A stretch of 46,796 bases of DNA from an uncultured Bacilli bacterium (GCA_947624085.1 CANQIK010000007.1:1-46796), one strand, 5' to 3'. Counted from the stretch's first letter, positions 24,919 to 33,874 are shown. Notes: generated by a model not told the origin, from the letters alone. Numbers and translations: made by a program.

Positions 24919-26514
24919 TCAATCATGCTTTTTAGCTTTCTTTTCTTTTTTCTGCTTTTTACGGTTATGTTCATCTTCAAAAATATCATAAACTTCTTCT
25001 TCAATAGGCTCTTCTTTTGGCTCTGTTATTGTAATATCAGGCTCAATATTTACCTCTTTAGTTACTTCTTTTTCCTCTTGTATTTGAGGAGCATCCTCGA
25101 TAGGAGTATCTTTTTCTTGAGATTTTTGAGCACAATATGGACAAGTCTTTTCTTTAGCATTATATTCTTGATGACACTCAGGACATACTACTTTTTTCTT
25201 TTTTGTTTTAGTTAATTCCTTTTTATCTTCTTTTGGTTTACTATCAGTTTTTTTCGGTTTCTTATTTAATAAAGAAATAATAACAATGAAACTTAGAAGC
25301 GTTGTCCCCGCAAAAGCACAAGTTACATAAAATAGCATTTTTGTTTTCTCAGTGCTTTCCTTTTTTTCTTCTTTATCCAATTTCATAATAGTATTATCTT
25401 TAGTATCTACAGTATATAAGCCCTCTTCGTTTGTCTCAACATTAATAGCATAAATATACTTATAGCGATCCTCTGGAGCTTTTTGCAAACACTCGATACT
25501 AATATTATTTATTTTTAAGTTACCTTTTACATAACCTGATAAGGTTTCTTGCATTTCAAGAGGTCTAATCGTAATATTACCTAGATTTATTTCATAATAT
25601 TTTTCATATTTACCATCTTGATAAGTGGCCATGATTATTTTACCGTCATCATCTTTTAGACCAACCACGGTAATTTTCATAATATCACTATAATACGCTG
25701 GTATTTCAAACTCGCCAATATTTATTGTAGATTCTTTAAAACCTTTAGGAGAAGTTAAGTTATCTCTAATCTTAACAACGGTATATTTATCATTATCCAT
25801 TTTAATTTCAATAGGATTTTTATCAATGACCTCTACATTTAATTTATAAATTTTCTCACTACCATTTTGAGCTACAACATAAATTTCAAAAATATTATTG
25901 CCAGGTGAAACAGCTTGAGGTCCCGTTCCGCTTACTGAAGCAGTATTATCTTCAGGTGTAGCGGTAATATTAATTTCTTTTGTATCTTCAGAAACTTTAG
26001 CATTATACTCTAAAGTATCTTTATCAAACTCCGGATCAATTTCAGCCTCCTCAATTTTTAAAGAAGCTAAATTATTATTAGTCGATAAACTTGCTTGATA
26101 TTCATTATAAGTAATACTGTTTACAGTAACTGAACTAGAACTTAAGGTCATTTCATTTTCATCAAATCCTATAACTCCTGCTGAACCAACAGAAAATGTG
26201 CTAGAGCCTTTTGATACAGCTGTAAAAGTATAAGTATAAGTTTTAGTTTTCGTAGCATTATTTTCAGCAAAATCAACAATGTGAAGCGATTCTTTTGAAT
26301 CTATATTAAATACAGTACTATCATAATTTAAACCATATTCCCAAGTTCCTAAAGGCGATGAAGAAGAAATAGTTACATATATCGTCACACTATTACCAAT
26401 AACTACTTGAGAACTGGACGCTGATACTCTTATATTAGCAGTTGCCGCATGAGCAGTACCAGTGAATAATAATGACATAATTAATGCAAATAATATTTTT
26501 TTTACCCTTTTCAT
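24919..26514 (-). CDS. Membrane-anchored cohesin-like surface protein with cytoplasmic zinc ribbon
   Basis: The 531-residue protein begins with a signal peptide (about 1-24). Residues 26-134 resemble a cohesin domain (VVIGNSVTIYVTIS, WEYGLNYDSTVFN, YTFTAVSKGSSTFSV). Residues about 145-230 are a cadherin-like beta-sandwich (NNLASLKIEEAEIDPEFD, KDTLEYNAKV, SGTG). An unassigned region follows to about 390, a membrane segment at 393-416, a Lys-rich stretch, a zinc ribbon with C444, C447, C458 and C461, and a Glu/Lys-rich tail. The layout puts the cohesin-like part outside and the zinc ribbon inside. It lies 11 bases after a glucosaminidase gene whose product ends in a dockerin, so it is the likely docking site. 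Start follows AAGGAG. The cohesin call is moderate; the rest is clear. Confidence 0.75.
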   Translation of the reverse strand: MKRVKKILFALIMSLLFTGTAHAATANIRVSASSSQVVIGNSVTIYVTISSSSPLGTWEYGLNYDSTVFNIDSKESLHIVDFAENNATKTKTYTYTFTAVSKGSSTFSVGSAGVIGFDENEMTLSSSSVTVNSITYNEYQASLSTNNNLASLKIEEAEIDPEFDKDTLEYNAKVSEDTKEINITATPEDNTASVSGTGPQAVSPGNNIFEIYVVAQNGSEKIYKLNVEVIDKNPIEIKMDNDKYTVVKIRDNLTSPKGFKESTINIGEFEIPAYYSDIMKITVVGLKDDDGKIIMATYQDGKYEKYYEINLGNITIRPLEMQETLSGYVKGNLKINNISIECLQKAPEDRYKYIYAINVETNEEGLYTVDTKDNTIMKLDKEEKKESTEKTKMLFYVTCAFAGTTLLSFIVIISLLNKKPKKTDSKPKEDKKELTKTKKKKVVCPECHQEYNAKEKTCPYCAQKSQEKDTPIEDAPQIQEEKEVTKEVNIEPDITITEPKEEPIEEEVYDIFEDEHNRKKQKKEKKAKKHD

Positions 26515-26525
26515 TTTCTTTCTCC

Positions 26526-28472
26526 TTATTGAATTGTTATATATCCTAGAATATGTTTTTGAACTCTTAATAAATCTTTAATATTAACAATTCCATCTTG
26601 ATTGGTATCGGCGCCTTTGAAATAAGGTCCTGCTAAATCAGAATATCCTAAAATATATTTTTGAACTACTAATAAATCTTTTATATCAATATTACCATCG
26701 CCACTACAATCACCTTTAATAGAGATGTTAAGGGTTTTGGTATCATTACCATTTACAATTGTTATCGTATCACCAGTTGAAAGCGTTGTAGAATTTTTAG
26801 CATTTATTGTCACATTGGCAGTAGCAGACACCTTATTTACTTCATTTCGTAATTGATCAGGAGTTATACCTGCTGAATAAATTAGCATTTCACCAGATAT
26901 TGGTGCAGACATACTAGTTAAAATATCATCAACACTCATATCCATACCATCAGTTCTAATTACATTAACAGTATATTTTTGCACTTTTTGATTTTGCGCC
27001 GTTACTGATAACACAATTGGTGTTTTTTGACCGGTTAAGTTTATCGTTCCCGTACCGCTTAGTTTAGCATTCTTATTAATTATCGTTCCATCAATTTTAA
27101 CAGACTTAACTCCCTCAGCGACATAATAATTATATTCAAAGGTATCATGTTTAAAACCCGGAATTTCTTTTCCACCAATAGTAATACTCTTTAAATGATT
27201 GTTAGGATTACCATAGCTAGGCATTGGACTTGCTTGACTAGGCATATTAGCATATACTGGAATTACAAAGTCAAAGGCTGTATCTAAAAGATTATTAACG
27301 GCATAAGAATTGTAAGTAGGTACAGCTTCTGTAGCAGGTCCTTGGATATTAGTTTGATATTGATGAGTATATGTTGTGTAGTTCGAATAAGAAGATGTAT
27401 TAAACTTTTGAAAATATGTAGTATCTTGACCTTTACCAATATAAGTAGAAGCAATATAACTTGCTCCCCCATAAATAGATTTATCAAGAGTTGTCCACGG
27501 AGTTTGATAACCTTGATTTCCGGCAGCCCATTTAATACCATCAGCAGCTCCCGTGTATGCACCTATATTATAGGCATTATAAATATTTGCATAATTGCCA
27601 TAAGCTACGCCTTTAATTGAGTAGTTACTATAATTACCTGTTGTTTCAAGTTTTATTCTACTAGCAAGATAAATAGGACTAACATTACTTTGCCGACCAG
27701 CATCATAAATTACTGTACTTTTTTGTTTTATATCCGTACCATTTAAAATGCTATCTACGGTTTCTTGCTTTTGAGTTACACTATCAAATGATAATTTTTG
27801 AAAAATAAATATTTCCTTTTCATTAAAGAAATTACGTGGATCAAGGAAATAAGCTACAGCTTCATGACTAGCATTATACCAATTACTTCCTTCTTTTACG
27901 ATAAAAGTATCTGTTAAATAATCATAAGAAATATACTCAGTATCAAGGAACCCTTGCGTTTTTTCACTAGTAGATTGGATTAAAGCTTTGCGATCGTATT
28001 CTTGTTCGGTAATAGATTTATTCCAATCCAAATTATTAAAATCAGGGGTAAACGTCCAATTAGGATGAATCGCTTTTAAATCACATAAACCGCCTATATA
28101 GCTATCTGGAAAGCCCTTTCTTTGTAAATCCGTTTCACAATTTGCGGCTACAGTATCATCATAAACAACACGAGAAAATTCTTCGGCATAATTTGCACAA
28201 ACATAACCAACGTTATGACCACTATAATATACTTTATACCAACCTTGAGTACATAATAATGATGGCGAATATTTAGTTTCATCTACTAATTCATAAACTG
28301 AATTTTCGGTTATCGCGTCAATTAATGATCTTGAACTAGTAGTAGGTTCTTCTCTAAGTCTTACTCCCGAATAAGGGATAATAATCTTAACGACGGTTTT
28401 AGCATCGACATTTGTTAAGCCTAAAAAAAGGAAAAATGCTATAAAAGATAATATAAATAATTTACGTCTCAT
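26526..28472 (-). CDS. Secreted SH3 / beta-N-acetylglucosaminidase / dockerin protein
   Basis: The 648-residue secreted protein has a signal peptide (about 1-24), an SH3-like domain (about 28-95, VRLREEPTTSSRSL), and a glucosaminidase domain at roughly 140-400 with VSPIYLASRIKLETTG, whose Glu is the likely catalytic acid, and NIYNAYNIGA. A cadherin-like beta-sandwich follows (about 425-505, EYNYYVAEGVKSVKIDG, LSGTG). A type I dockerin fills 587-648, with two calcium-binding repeats, DCSGDGNIDIKDL and DTNQDGIVNIKDL. It should cut GlcNAc-MurNAc bonds in peptidoglycan, as in LytD/LytB-type autolysins. The dockerin replaces the choline- or wall-binding repeats usual for such enzymes. The adjacent cohesin-like membrane protein is the obvious anchor. 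Domain calls are strong; pairing is inferred. Confidence 0.9.
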   Translation of the reverse strand: MRRKLFILSFIAFFLFLGLTNVDAKTVVKIIIPYSGVRLREEPTTSSRSLIDAITENSVYELVDETKYSPSLLCTQGWYKVYYSGHNVGYVCANYAEEFSRVVYDDTVAANCETDLQRKGFPDSYIGGLCDLKAIHPNWTFTPDFNNLDWNKSITEQEYDRKALIQSTSEKTQGFLDTEYISYDYLTDTFIVKEGSNWYNASHEAVAYFLDPRNFFNEKEIFIFQKLSFDSVTQKQETVDSILNGTDIKQKSTVIYDAGRQSNVSPIYLASRIKLETTGNYSNYSIKGVAYGNYANIYNAYNIGAYTGAADGIKWAAGNQGYQTPWTTLDKSIYGGASYIASTYIGKGQDTTYFQKFNTSSYSNYTTYTHQYQTNIQGPATEAVPTYNSYAVNNLLDTAFDFVIPVYANMPSQASPMPSYGNPNNHLKSITIGGKEIPGFKHDTFEYNYYVAEGVKSVKIDGTIINKNAKLSGTGTINLTGQKTPIVLSVTAQNQKVQKYTVNVIRTDGMDMSVDDILTSMSAPISGEMLIYSAGITPDQLRNEVNKVSATANVTINAKNSTTLSTGDTITIVNGNDTKTLNISIKGDCSGDGNIDIKDLLVVQKYILGYSDLAGPYFKGADTNQDGIVNIKDLLRVQKHILGYITIQ

Positions 28473-28559
28473 ATAGCACCTTCCTTTCTTACTCTCATAT
28501 AATTATATCATTATATTCTAAGAAAATCCGAAAACTTTACATTTTTTTGTAGTAATATG

Positions 28560-29345
28560 TCAACTTAAGGCAACATCAAGGACCATCATAATAACAAAAC
28601 CCAGTAAAGCTAAAAAAGTCATTAAGTTTTTACGTTTATTATTTTGACTTTCAGGAATTATTTCTGATATGACAACAAAAATCATTGCTCCTCCGGCAAA
28701 AGCCAGTAAATAAGGAAGAGAGTTACGTACATTAAGAACTAGGATTGCGCCAATTAAGCTTGAAATCGGTTCGACAATTCCACTTAACGCCCCAATTAAG
28801 AATGACTTTAAGCGGGAATGACCTGCTCCTCTTAAAGGTAAACTTATAGCAGCTCCCTCGGGAAAATTTTGGATTCCAATTCCTACAGCAAGCATAACAG
28901 CCGATAACAAAGTTACACCATCTAAACCATATTTAATAGATCCAAAGGCTACACCAATAGCAAGGCCCTCGGGAATATTATGTAAAACAATGGAACTAAC
29001 TAGTAAAATAAGCCTTTTAGTATTACTTTCACTATTGACATGTCGAGATACTAGTTTATCACTTATTATTAAGAAAATTCCTCCTAAAATAAAACCGATA
29101 GCAACTACTAGCCAAGGATTTAAACCTAGGTTTTCTGCTCCACTTAAAGCGGGGTTTATTAAAGAAAAGAAACTAGCCGCGAGCATTATACCCGCGGATA
29201 TAGACAACATCATAGCTAAAATATTATTATTAACTTTTTTAAAGAAAACAACTATGCCAGCTCCTAGCGAGGTTATAGCAAAGGTTAACATACCTGCCAA
29301 AAAAGCTTGGACACAGTTATTCAAATTCGCATACCACGATAACAT
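28560..29345 (-). CDS. zupT: ZIP family metal transporter (ZupT-like)
   Basis: This eight-segment membrane protein imports divalent metals, mainly zinc and perhaps iron or manganese. The metal-binding helices are clear: LHNIPEGLAIGVAFGS in one and IQNFPEGAAISLPL in the next, matching the HNxPEG and xNxPEG pair of the GufA/ZupT branch. Length (about 261 residues) is normal. I chose the ATG at 29345, where AGGGTGA lies six bases upstream; the longer frame opens at a GTG that overlaps that site. It follows the thermonuclease gene by 57 bases and ends in TGA. Metal specificity cannot be read from the sequence. Confidence 0.92.
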   Translation of the reverse strand: MLSWYANLNNCVQAFLAGMLTFAITSLGAGIVVFFKKVNNNILAMMLSISAGIMLAASFFSLINPALSGAENLGLNPWLVVAIGFILGGIFLIISDKLVSRHVNSESNTKRLILLVSSIVLHNIPEGLAIGVAFGSIKYGLDGVTLLSAVMLAVGIGIQNFPEGAAISLPLRGAGHSRLKSFLIGALSGIVEPISSLIGAILVLNVRNSLPYLLAFAGGAMIFVVISEIIPESQNNKRKNLMTFLALLGFVIMMVLDVALS

Positions 29346-29402
29346 TTTATTCACCCTATCGATAGTATATTAACAATTTAATATCTTGCCTGGGCTTAAA
29401 GT

Positions 29403-30137
29403 TTATTTCTTCTTATAGCCTTTAAACATAGCATATAGGGCCGCAATACCGACGAAAACAAAAATAAATATTCTTGTTACCATGCTATCATTATCAACTA
29501 AAAAATCATTTATTTTATCCGTAAAATCACTTACTTCATTAAGGGTATCTTCAACTTTTTGAATTTTATTTTCTTCTATTTGCGTTTGATCAATATTTTC
29601 AGCATCAATATTATCTTGGACATTTGCGGTATCAATAGTTGAGCAATAGCCTTCTTCTTTGCTTTCACTCCATAATCCTAAGCCATTTTCTTTAGCAGTT
29701 TTTTGGGTTAAACATAAACTTTCTGTATACCTATAATTACCATAAATATAAGCAACTTCAGCATAGCCTACCGATACTAACTCTTTTTGAAGCAAACTAT
29801 CATCAACCCATATCCATGCTAAATAACGACCATATTTATCAACTTTATTGCTATTTTCATATTCAACTATGATTGTAGTAGCATTAGTTAGTTTATTACA
29901 AGTATATTCACTTGCGTCTTTTCCAAAAGCTTCTACTTCCTTTGTTGGGTGAACAGTTTCAGGGGTATCAATTGCAAGAAATCTAAATTTTATTTCTTCA
30001 TTATCTACTAAAAAAACGGCAGTATCACCATCAACACATCTTACAAATGATACTTCTTCAAAACTAGTATCAGCATATGCTCTTGTAATAGGCATTAATA
30101 TTATCAATAAAATTAAGAAAATAATCTTTTTTTTCAT
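29403..30137 (-). CDS. Membrane-anchored thermonuclease (SNase-like)
   Basis: The 244-residue protein has an N-terminal signal segment, a staphylococcal-nuclease OB-fold domain (about 28-155) and a C-terminal membrane segment ending GYKKK. Catalytic residues of SNase are present: FRFLAIDTPET gives the first Arg and the Glu, and YGRYLAWIW the second Arg; the calcium-site Asp is in VDGDTAVF. It should be a calcium-dependent nuclease held at the outer membrane face, probably cutting extracellular DNA or RNA for nucleotide salvage. The start follows AGTAGG. It lies six bases after a small gene, in one unit with the ABC exporter. Anchoring at both ends is less usual, but the N-terminal segment may be cleaved. 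Confidence 0.9.
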   Translation of the reverse strand: MKKKIIFLILLIILMPITRAYADTSFEEVSFVRCVDGDTAVFLVDNEEIKFRFLAIDTPETVHPTKEVEAFGKDASEYTCNKLTNATTIIVEYENSNKVDKYGRYLAWIWVDDSLLQKELVSVGYAEVAYIYGNYRYTESLCLTQKTAKENGLGLWSESKEEGYCSTIDTANVQDNIDAENIDQTQIEENKIQKVEDTLNEVSDFTDKINDFLVDNDSMVTRIFIFVFVGIAALYAMFKGYKKK

Positions 30138-30143
30138 AGTTAC

Positions 30144-30386
30144 CTACTTATGGTAATAATCCATTTCATCTAATTCTCTAGCAACTTGTTCTAATTCATC
30201 ATCCTCATCAATATCCATTTCGTTAATGGCAAACAATAATTCTTTAATATTATTATACTTTTTATAATCAATATTATTTTTAGCTAGGGTTTTTATATGA
30301 TGATCAGAAAGTAGCATACCGTTTTCTCTTTTTTCAAGCCAAGAATCTTCTTTTGGCAATAAATTTTCTAATTCTTTTTCTTCCAT
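30144..30386 (-). CDS. Small acidic protein of unknown function
   Basis: I do not recognise this 80-residue protein. It is hydrophilic and acidic, with no membrane segment or Cys, and a C-terminal Asp/Glu-rich stretch (DIDEDDELEQVARELDEMD). A short NNIDYKKYNNIKELLFAINE segment looks helical. It is a real gene by position: it begins two bases after the ABC exporter stop with AAAGGAG upstream, and ends six bases before the thermonuclease gene. A role with either neighbour is possible but unsupported. Confidence 0.7.
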   Translation of the reverse strand: MEEKELENLLPKEDSWLEKRENGMLLSDHHIKTLAKNNIDYKKYNNIKELLFAINEMDIDEDDELEQVARELDEMDYYHK

Positions 30387-30388
30387 CG

Positions 30389-32146
30389 TTATTCATCTCC
30401 TTTTAATTCTTCACTTACATATAAATTCTTATATATTTGCGAAGATTTTAATAAGCTTTCATGGGTTCCCTTAGCTTTTAAGGTTCCTTTATCAATCAAG
30501 TATATTTCATCAGCATCAATGATAGTTGATAACCGGTGAGCTATTATAATAATGGTATGATCTTTAACTAATTTATCAATCGTTTTTTTAATATATTTTT
30601 GCGACTCATTATCCAAAGAAGAGGTTGCTTCATCAAATAATATAACTTTAGTATTTAATAAAATCGTTCTCGCAATAGCTAATCTTTGCTTTTGCCCACC
30701 AGATAAATTAATACCCCCTTCACCTATAATAGTATTATATTTTTTAGGCAGACTCATTATATAATCATCGATATATGCCTGTTTACATACTTTTCTAACT
30801 TCATTTAAAGTAACATTTGGTTTAACTATCCGAAAATTATCAATAAATGACATATTAAATAAAAAAGGATTTTGTCTAATTATGGAAATGATAGATCTTA
30901 ATGATTTTTCAGTTAATTCTTTGATATCAACATCATCAATTAATATTTTGCCATTGGTTGCATCAAAATATCTTAGCAGAAGATTAAATATTGTGGATTT
31001 ACCATTACCACTTTTGCCGACAATCGCAATTTTCTTATTAGGTTCTAAGCTAAAGCTTAAATTATTTAAAGTTAATTTTTCATCATCTCGGTATTTAAAA
31101 GATACTTTATCAAAAGTTATGTATCCCCTTGGCTTTTTAATATTAACAGCTCCATAAACTTCATCAGCATATAACTTATTATTTACGATTTCATTAATAC
31201 GGTTTAATGATACTTTAACTTTGCTATAATCAACGCCGAATTCAGAAACAAAACCTACGGCACTATCAATACGCCAAATGTAATTTTCAAACATCATAAA
31301 AACACTATATACAATGTGCCCTTTTATAAATAAATAGCCACACGTTAGTAATATGAGAAATTCTAATATGTAATAAATAATATTACTAATAGCAAAATAA
31401 GTTAATTCAAAATTTTTAATTCTAAGTGAATTTTTATTTAATGAGTCGATTCTTTTATTGACAAGCTTTTCCATAATAGGCTTAATGCCTAAAGCTTTTA
31501 TTTCCCGCATACCCGTTATGTTTTCAGTTGAACTTTTGACTAATTTATCGGCCTCAGCTTTAATTTCTTTTTGCGTTTGCTTTATAATAGGGAAATATTT
31601 ATAATAAATAAAGCTTAGGATTAAACCGAATAATAATATTTCTAAGCCAACAAGAGAGGATACTTTAAATGATATTGCTATTATAAAAAATATCATAGCA
31701 AATTGACAAGCAATATTTATTATCCGGCTAAGAAGGTCAATTATTCTATCAGTATCAGAGCTAAGGCGATTAACAAGTTCCCCAACGCCCATTTCTTCTA
31801 AAGCAATAGCCGGTAAATTTTGATATTTATGATAAATTTCTTTAGTAACATTTTTAATAAATTTTATTTCTAGTAAATTATATATATAATTTTTAACTGC
31901 TGAAATAACACCAAAACGAAGTATCTCTAACCCAGAAGATAACAGTAAAAAAAGAATAAATTTACGAAAGTTATGTAAAACTAATGCTTCAAAGCTAAGC
32001 CCCAATATAAAGCCTGCGAATAAAGTTGGCAAAAAATATAATATAGTAAAAATTGCATATAAAAAAAGTTTAAGTTTATCTTGTTTTAAATACTTAAATA
32101 ATAATTTAAATGCTCCCTTGTCATCATCTTTTGTAATATTTTCCAT
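30389..32146 (-). CDS. ABC exporter, fused membrane and ATPase domains
   Basis: The 585-residue half-transporter has a six-helix exporter domain (about 20-305) and an ATPase domain (about 345-585) with Walker A GKSGNGKST, signature LSGGQKQR, Walker B VILFDEATSSLD and the switch His in IIIIAHRLSTI. It resembles MsbA/LmrA-type exporters that act as dimers; the substrate could be a lipid, peptide or drug. No second half-transporter is adjacent, so it may be a homodimer. Its ATG has no ribosome binding site and lies exactly where transcription should start from a TTGGTT/TATAAT promoter, suggesting a leaderless mRNA. It begins a unit with the small acidic protein and thermonuclease. Confidence 0.92.
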   Translation of the reverse strand: MENITKDDDKGAFKLLFKYLKQDKLKLFLYAIFTILYFLPTLFAGFILGLSFEALVLHNFRKFILFLLLSSGLEILRFGVISAVKNYIYNLLEIKFIKNVTKEIYHKYQNLPAIALEEMGVGELVNRLSSDTDRIIDLLSRIINIACQFAMIFFIIAISFKVSSLVGLEILLFGLILSFIYYKYFPIIKQTQKEIKAEADKLVKSSTENITGMREIKALGIKPIMEKLVNKRIDSLNKNSLRIKNFELTYFAISNIIYYILEFLILLTCGYLFIKGHIVYSVFMMFENYIWRIDSAVGFVSEFGVDYSKVKVSLNRINEIVNNKLYADEVYGAVNIKKPRGYITFDKVSFKYRDDEKLTLNNLSFSLEPNKKIAIVGKSGNGKSTIFNLLLRYFDATNGKILIDDVDIKELTEKSLRSIISIIRQNPFLFNMSFIDNFRIVKPNVTLNEVRKVCKQAYIDDYIMSLPKKYNTIIGEGGINLSGGQKQRLAIARTILLNTKVILFDEATSSLDNESQKYIKKTIDKLVKDHTIIIIAHRLSTIIDADEIYLIDKGTLKAKGTHESLLKSSQIYKNLYVSEELKGDE

Positions 32147-32152
32147 AATTTA

Positions 32153-32181
32153 ATTATAACTTAATTGCACCAAAAAACCAA
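32153..32181 (-). promoter_or_regulatory. Promoter giving a leaderless ABC exporter mRNA
   Basis: TTGGTT (32176-32181) and a perfect TATAAT (32153-32158) are 17 bases apart. The A of the exporter ATG (32146) is seven bases past the -10, the normal start point of transcription. The -35 overlaps the Hsp20 terminator stem. Confidence 0.6.
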
Positions 32182-32193
32182 CTTAATTGTTGG
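32172..32193 (-). terminator. Intrinsic terminator of hsp20
   Basis: CCAAC-AATTAA-GTTGG followed by six T on the minus strand, 15 bases after the Hsp20 stop codon. Confidence 0.8.
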
Positions 32194-32207
32194 CTTTTTG
32201 CTATATA

Positions 32208-32591
32208 CTAATTAATCGTTATTGTCTTTTTAGTTTCGACCACATCTTGTTTAGGAACTGTTATACTTAAGATACCATCCTTAAAGCTTGCTTGTATTTG
32301 TTCTTCATTAACATTTCCCAAATAGAATGATCTTTCGCATTTCTCATAGGTTTTTCTTTCACGGTGAAGGAATTTTTTGTTTTCTTTATCTTCACTATGA
32401 CGCTCAGCGATAATTTTTAGATTGCCTTGATCACATTCAATTTTAATGTCATCTTTTTTGAATCCAGGAGCATCTATATCAATATGATAGGTGTTATCCT
32501 TTTCATAAATATCGCACAACATTCCTTGAGGTCTTCTAACATCTAAGTCATCATCAAATAGATCATCAAACAATATTCTTCCAGGTAACAT
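32208..32591 (-). CDS. Hsp20/alpha-crystallin small heat-shock protein
   Basis: This 127-residue cytosolic chaperone holds unfolded proteins in an ATP-independent way as part of large oligomers. The alpha-crystallin domain spans about 22-115, with YHIDIDAPGFKKDDIKIE, ERSFYLGNVNEEQIQASFKDGILSI-type beta strands and a C-terminal ITVPKQ leading to an I-x-I-like ending TITIN. Length is typical. It is probably transcribed alone, with a terminator right after it. I looked for a CIRCE operator (TTAGCACTC inverted repeat) in the 74-base upstream gap and saw none, so any heat control must work otherwise. Confidence 0.94.
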   Translation of the reverse strand: MLPGRILFDDLFDDDLDVRRPQGMLCDIYEKDNTYHIDIDAPGFKKDDIKIECDQGNLKIIAERHSEDKENKKFLHRERKTYEKCERSFYLGNVNEEQIQASFKDGILSITVPKQDVVETKKTITIN

Positions 32592-32665
32592 ACCCTTTCA
32601 CATCCTTTCCTAATTATTAATATAGTACTATTATGTGAAGAAATTGTGATATTTATACTTATATT

Positions 32666-32932
32666 TTAATTTTCGTTTTCTTCCTCAGCAGTCATGGCGT
32701 CAGTTTGCATTTGAAACGTCTCAATAAGTCTTGTTTTTAAAGCTTCTTCATTAACTTTTTCAACTGCAAACTCATTGTCTACTACTAATTCTTTAAATAC
32801 TTCATAAGAATCAGTAGGTGCACCATTTACATACTTTGAAGCTAAAAAATATTTAGCACCATTATCTTCAGTAGATAATAATAAAATATATTCGCTACCA
32901 TCTTCTAATGTTATTATTTCGTCAATCCCCAT
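32666..32932 (-). CDS. DUF1292 family small protein
   Basis: This 88-residue protein starts IDEIITLEDGSEYILLLS and continues with KYFLASKYVNG and FKELVVDNE, the usual pattern of DUF1292 (YrzB-like) proteins of Bacillota. These are small cytosolic proteins, mostly beta-strand, without an established function. In Bacillus they often sit beside yrrK and yrzL near alaS; here the gene follows a hypothetical coiled-coil protein by nine bases with an AGGAGG site. The C-terminus is acidic. Family assignment is good, function open. Confidence 0.85.
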   Translation of the reverse strand: MGIDEIITLEDGSEYILLLSTEDNGAKYFLASKYVNGAPTDSYEVFKELVVDNEFAVEKVNEEALKTRLIETFQMQTDAMTAEEENEN

Positions 32933-32941
32933 AATATCCTC

Positions 32942-33874
32942 CTATCTTGCAATGCTTTGCGCATATCTTTCAACTTTTTTAGCGCCGACATTTAATTTAC
33001 GATATAATGTTCTTTTTTCATCAACAGTTAAGGTATTACTTGCCCCTATAGCTTGATCTAAAGTATCTAAAGATACATTATCTTCTTCCGGGGTAAATGC
33101 TCGATAATTTAATAATAAATTACCAATTTGCGTACTTATATTGCGGTAATCATCAGATTTACCTTCAAAATTTTCACCAAAAGTCATTGTTCTAATAATC
33201 GCATTATTTCTTTGTTGGCTACTTTCCCAACCGCATAAGCGACGGCCTTTAACAATCATATAGTCTCTTTCACTAGCACTAGGCACATCCGAATATTCGG
33301 TAGGCAAAACATTTGTAGTTTCAGTAGGAGCACTATTTTCTAAAGGCACTACAGGCTTAATATCTTCTTCTTGAGAAAAAGCGTCTTTTTGCCAATCGTA
33401 TTTTATATCATCTGGATCATAATCAATTTCGATTCTAGGAATTTCATAAGTAGGAACATCAGGATTTGTAAAACTTAAAGAAACATCATCAGCTTTTTTT
33501 TTATCTAAATCTTCACTACTAGGTAGTTCCACAGAAACAGGATCTATTGCAGGTTGTTCACCACGTAATTCACGATTTTTTTCAACCATTCGACCAATGA
33601 TAGCATTAAGGGATACCCCAGTTTTATCACATAAGGAATTAACTTTTAAGAATAAGTCCTCATTATCTTTAACAATGCCATCAAGTTCAAGCATCATTTC
33701 ATATGTTTCTTTTTGACTTTTTAAAACGCGTTTCCCATCAGAGGCAATTTCGGAAAGATTATCAAGAACTTCTTTTTCAACTTCTTTCTTTCTTCTTTCA
33801 ATTGTATCATCAATTTCTCTTTGAGCTGCGTTTTGAACGTTTTCTAACTCTGGTCCTAATAATTTAATATCCAT
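32942..33874 (-). CDS. Hypothetical cytosolic protein with N-terminal coiled coil
   Basis: I do not recognise this protein of about 310 residues. The first ~110 residues are charged and helical, with a likely coiled coil around REIDDTIERRKKEVEKEVLDN. A Pro- and acid-rich linker without clear structure (about 110-200) follows, then a C-terminal part with RDYMIVKGRRLCGWESSQQR and a helical end. No membrane segment or signal peptide is seen. The start is the ATG at 33874, with AGAGG ten bases upstream; the longer frame opens at a GTG inside that site. A promoter (TTGACT-17-TAATAT) precedes it. It shares a transcript with the DUF1292 gene. Confidence 0.75.
   Translation of the reverse strand: MDIKLLGPELENVQNAAQREIDDTIERRKKEVEKEVLDNLSEIASDGKRVLKSQKETYEMMLELDGIVKDNEDLFLKVNSLCDKTGVSLNAIIGRMVEKNRELRGEQPAIDPVSVELPSSEDLDKKKADDVSLSFTNPDVPTYEIPRIEIDYDPDDIKYDWQKDAFSQEEDIKPVVPLENSAPTETTNVLPTEYSDVPSASERDYMIVKGRRLCGWESSQQRNNAIIRTMTFGENFEGKSDDYRNISTQIGNLLLNYRAFTPEEDNVSLDTLDQAIGASNTLTVDEKRTLYRKLNVGAKKVERYAQSIAR

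Noticed and set aside
24919-25215. Plus-strand hydrophobic open frame opposite the anchor protein's tail
   Set aside because: It is the complement of the Lys/Glu-rich coding region, which always yields Phe/Leu-rich frames.
32592-32665. CIRCE operator upstream of hsp20
   Set aside because: No TTAGCACTC / GAGTGCTAA inverted repeat is present in the gap.
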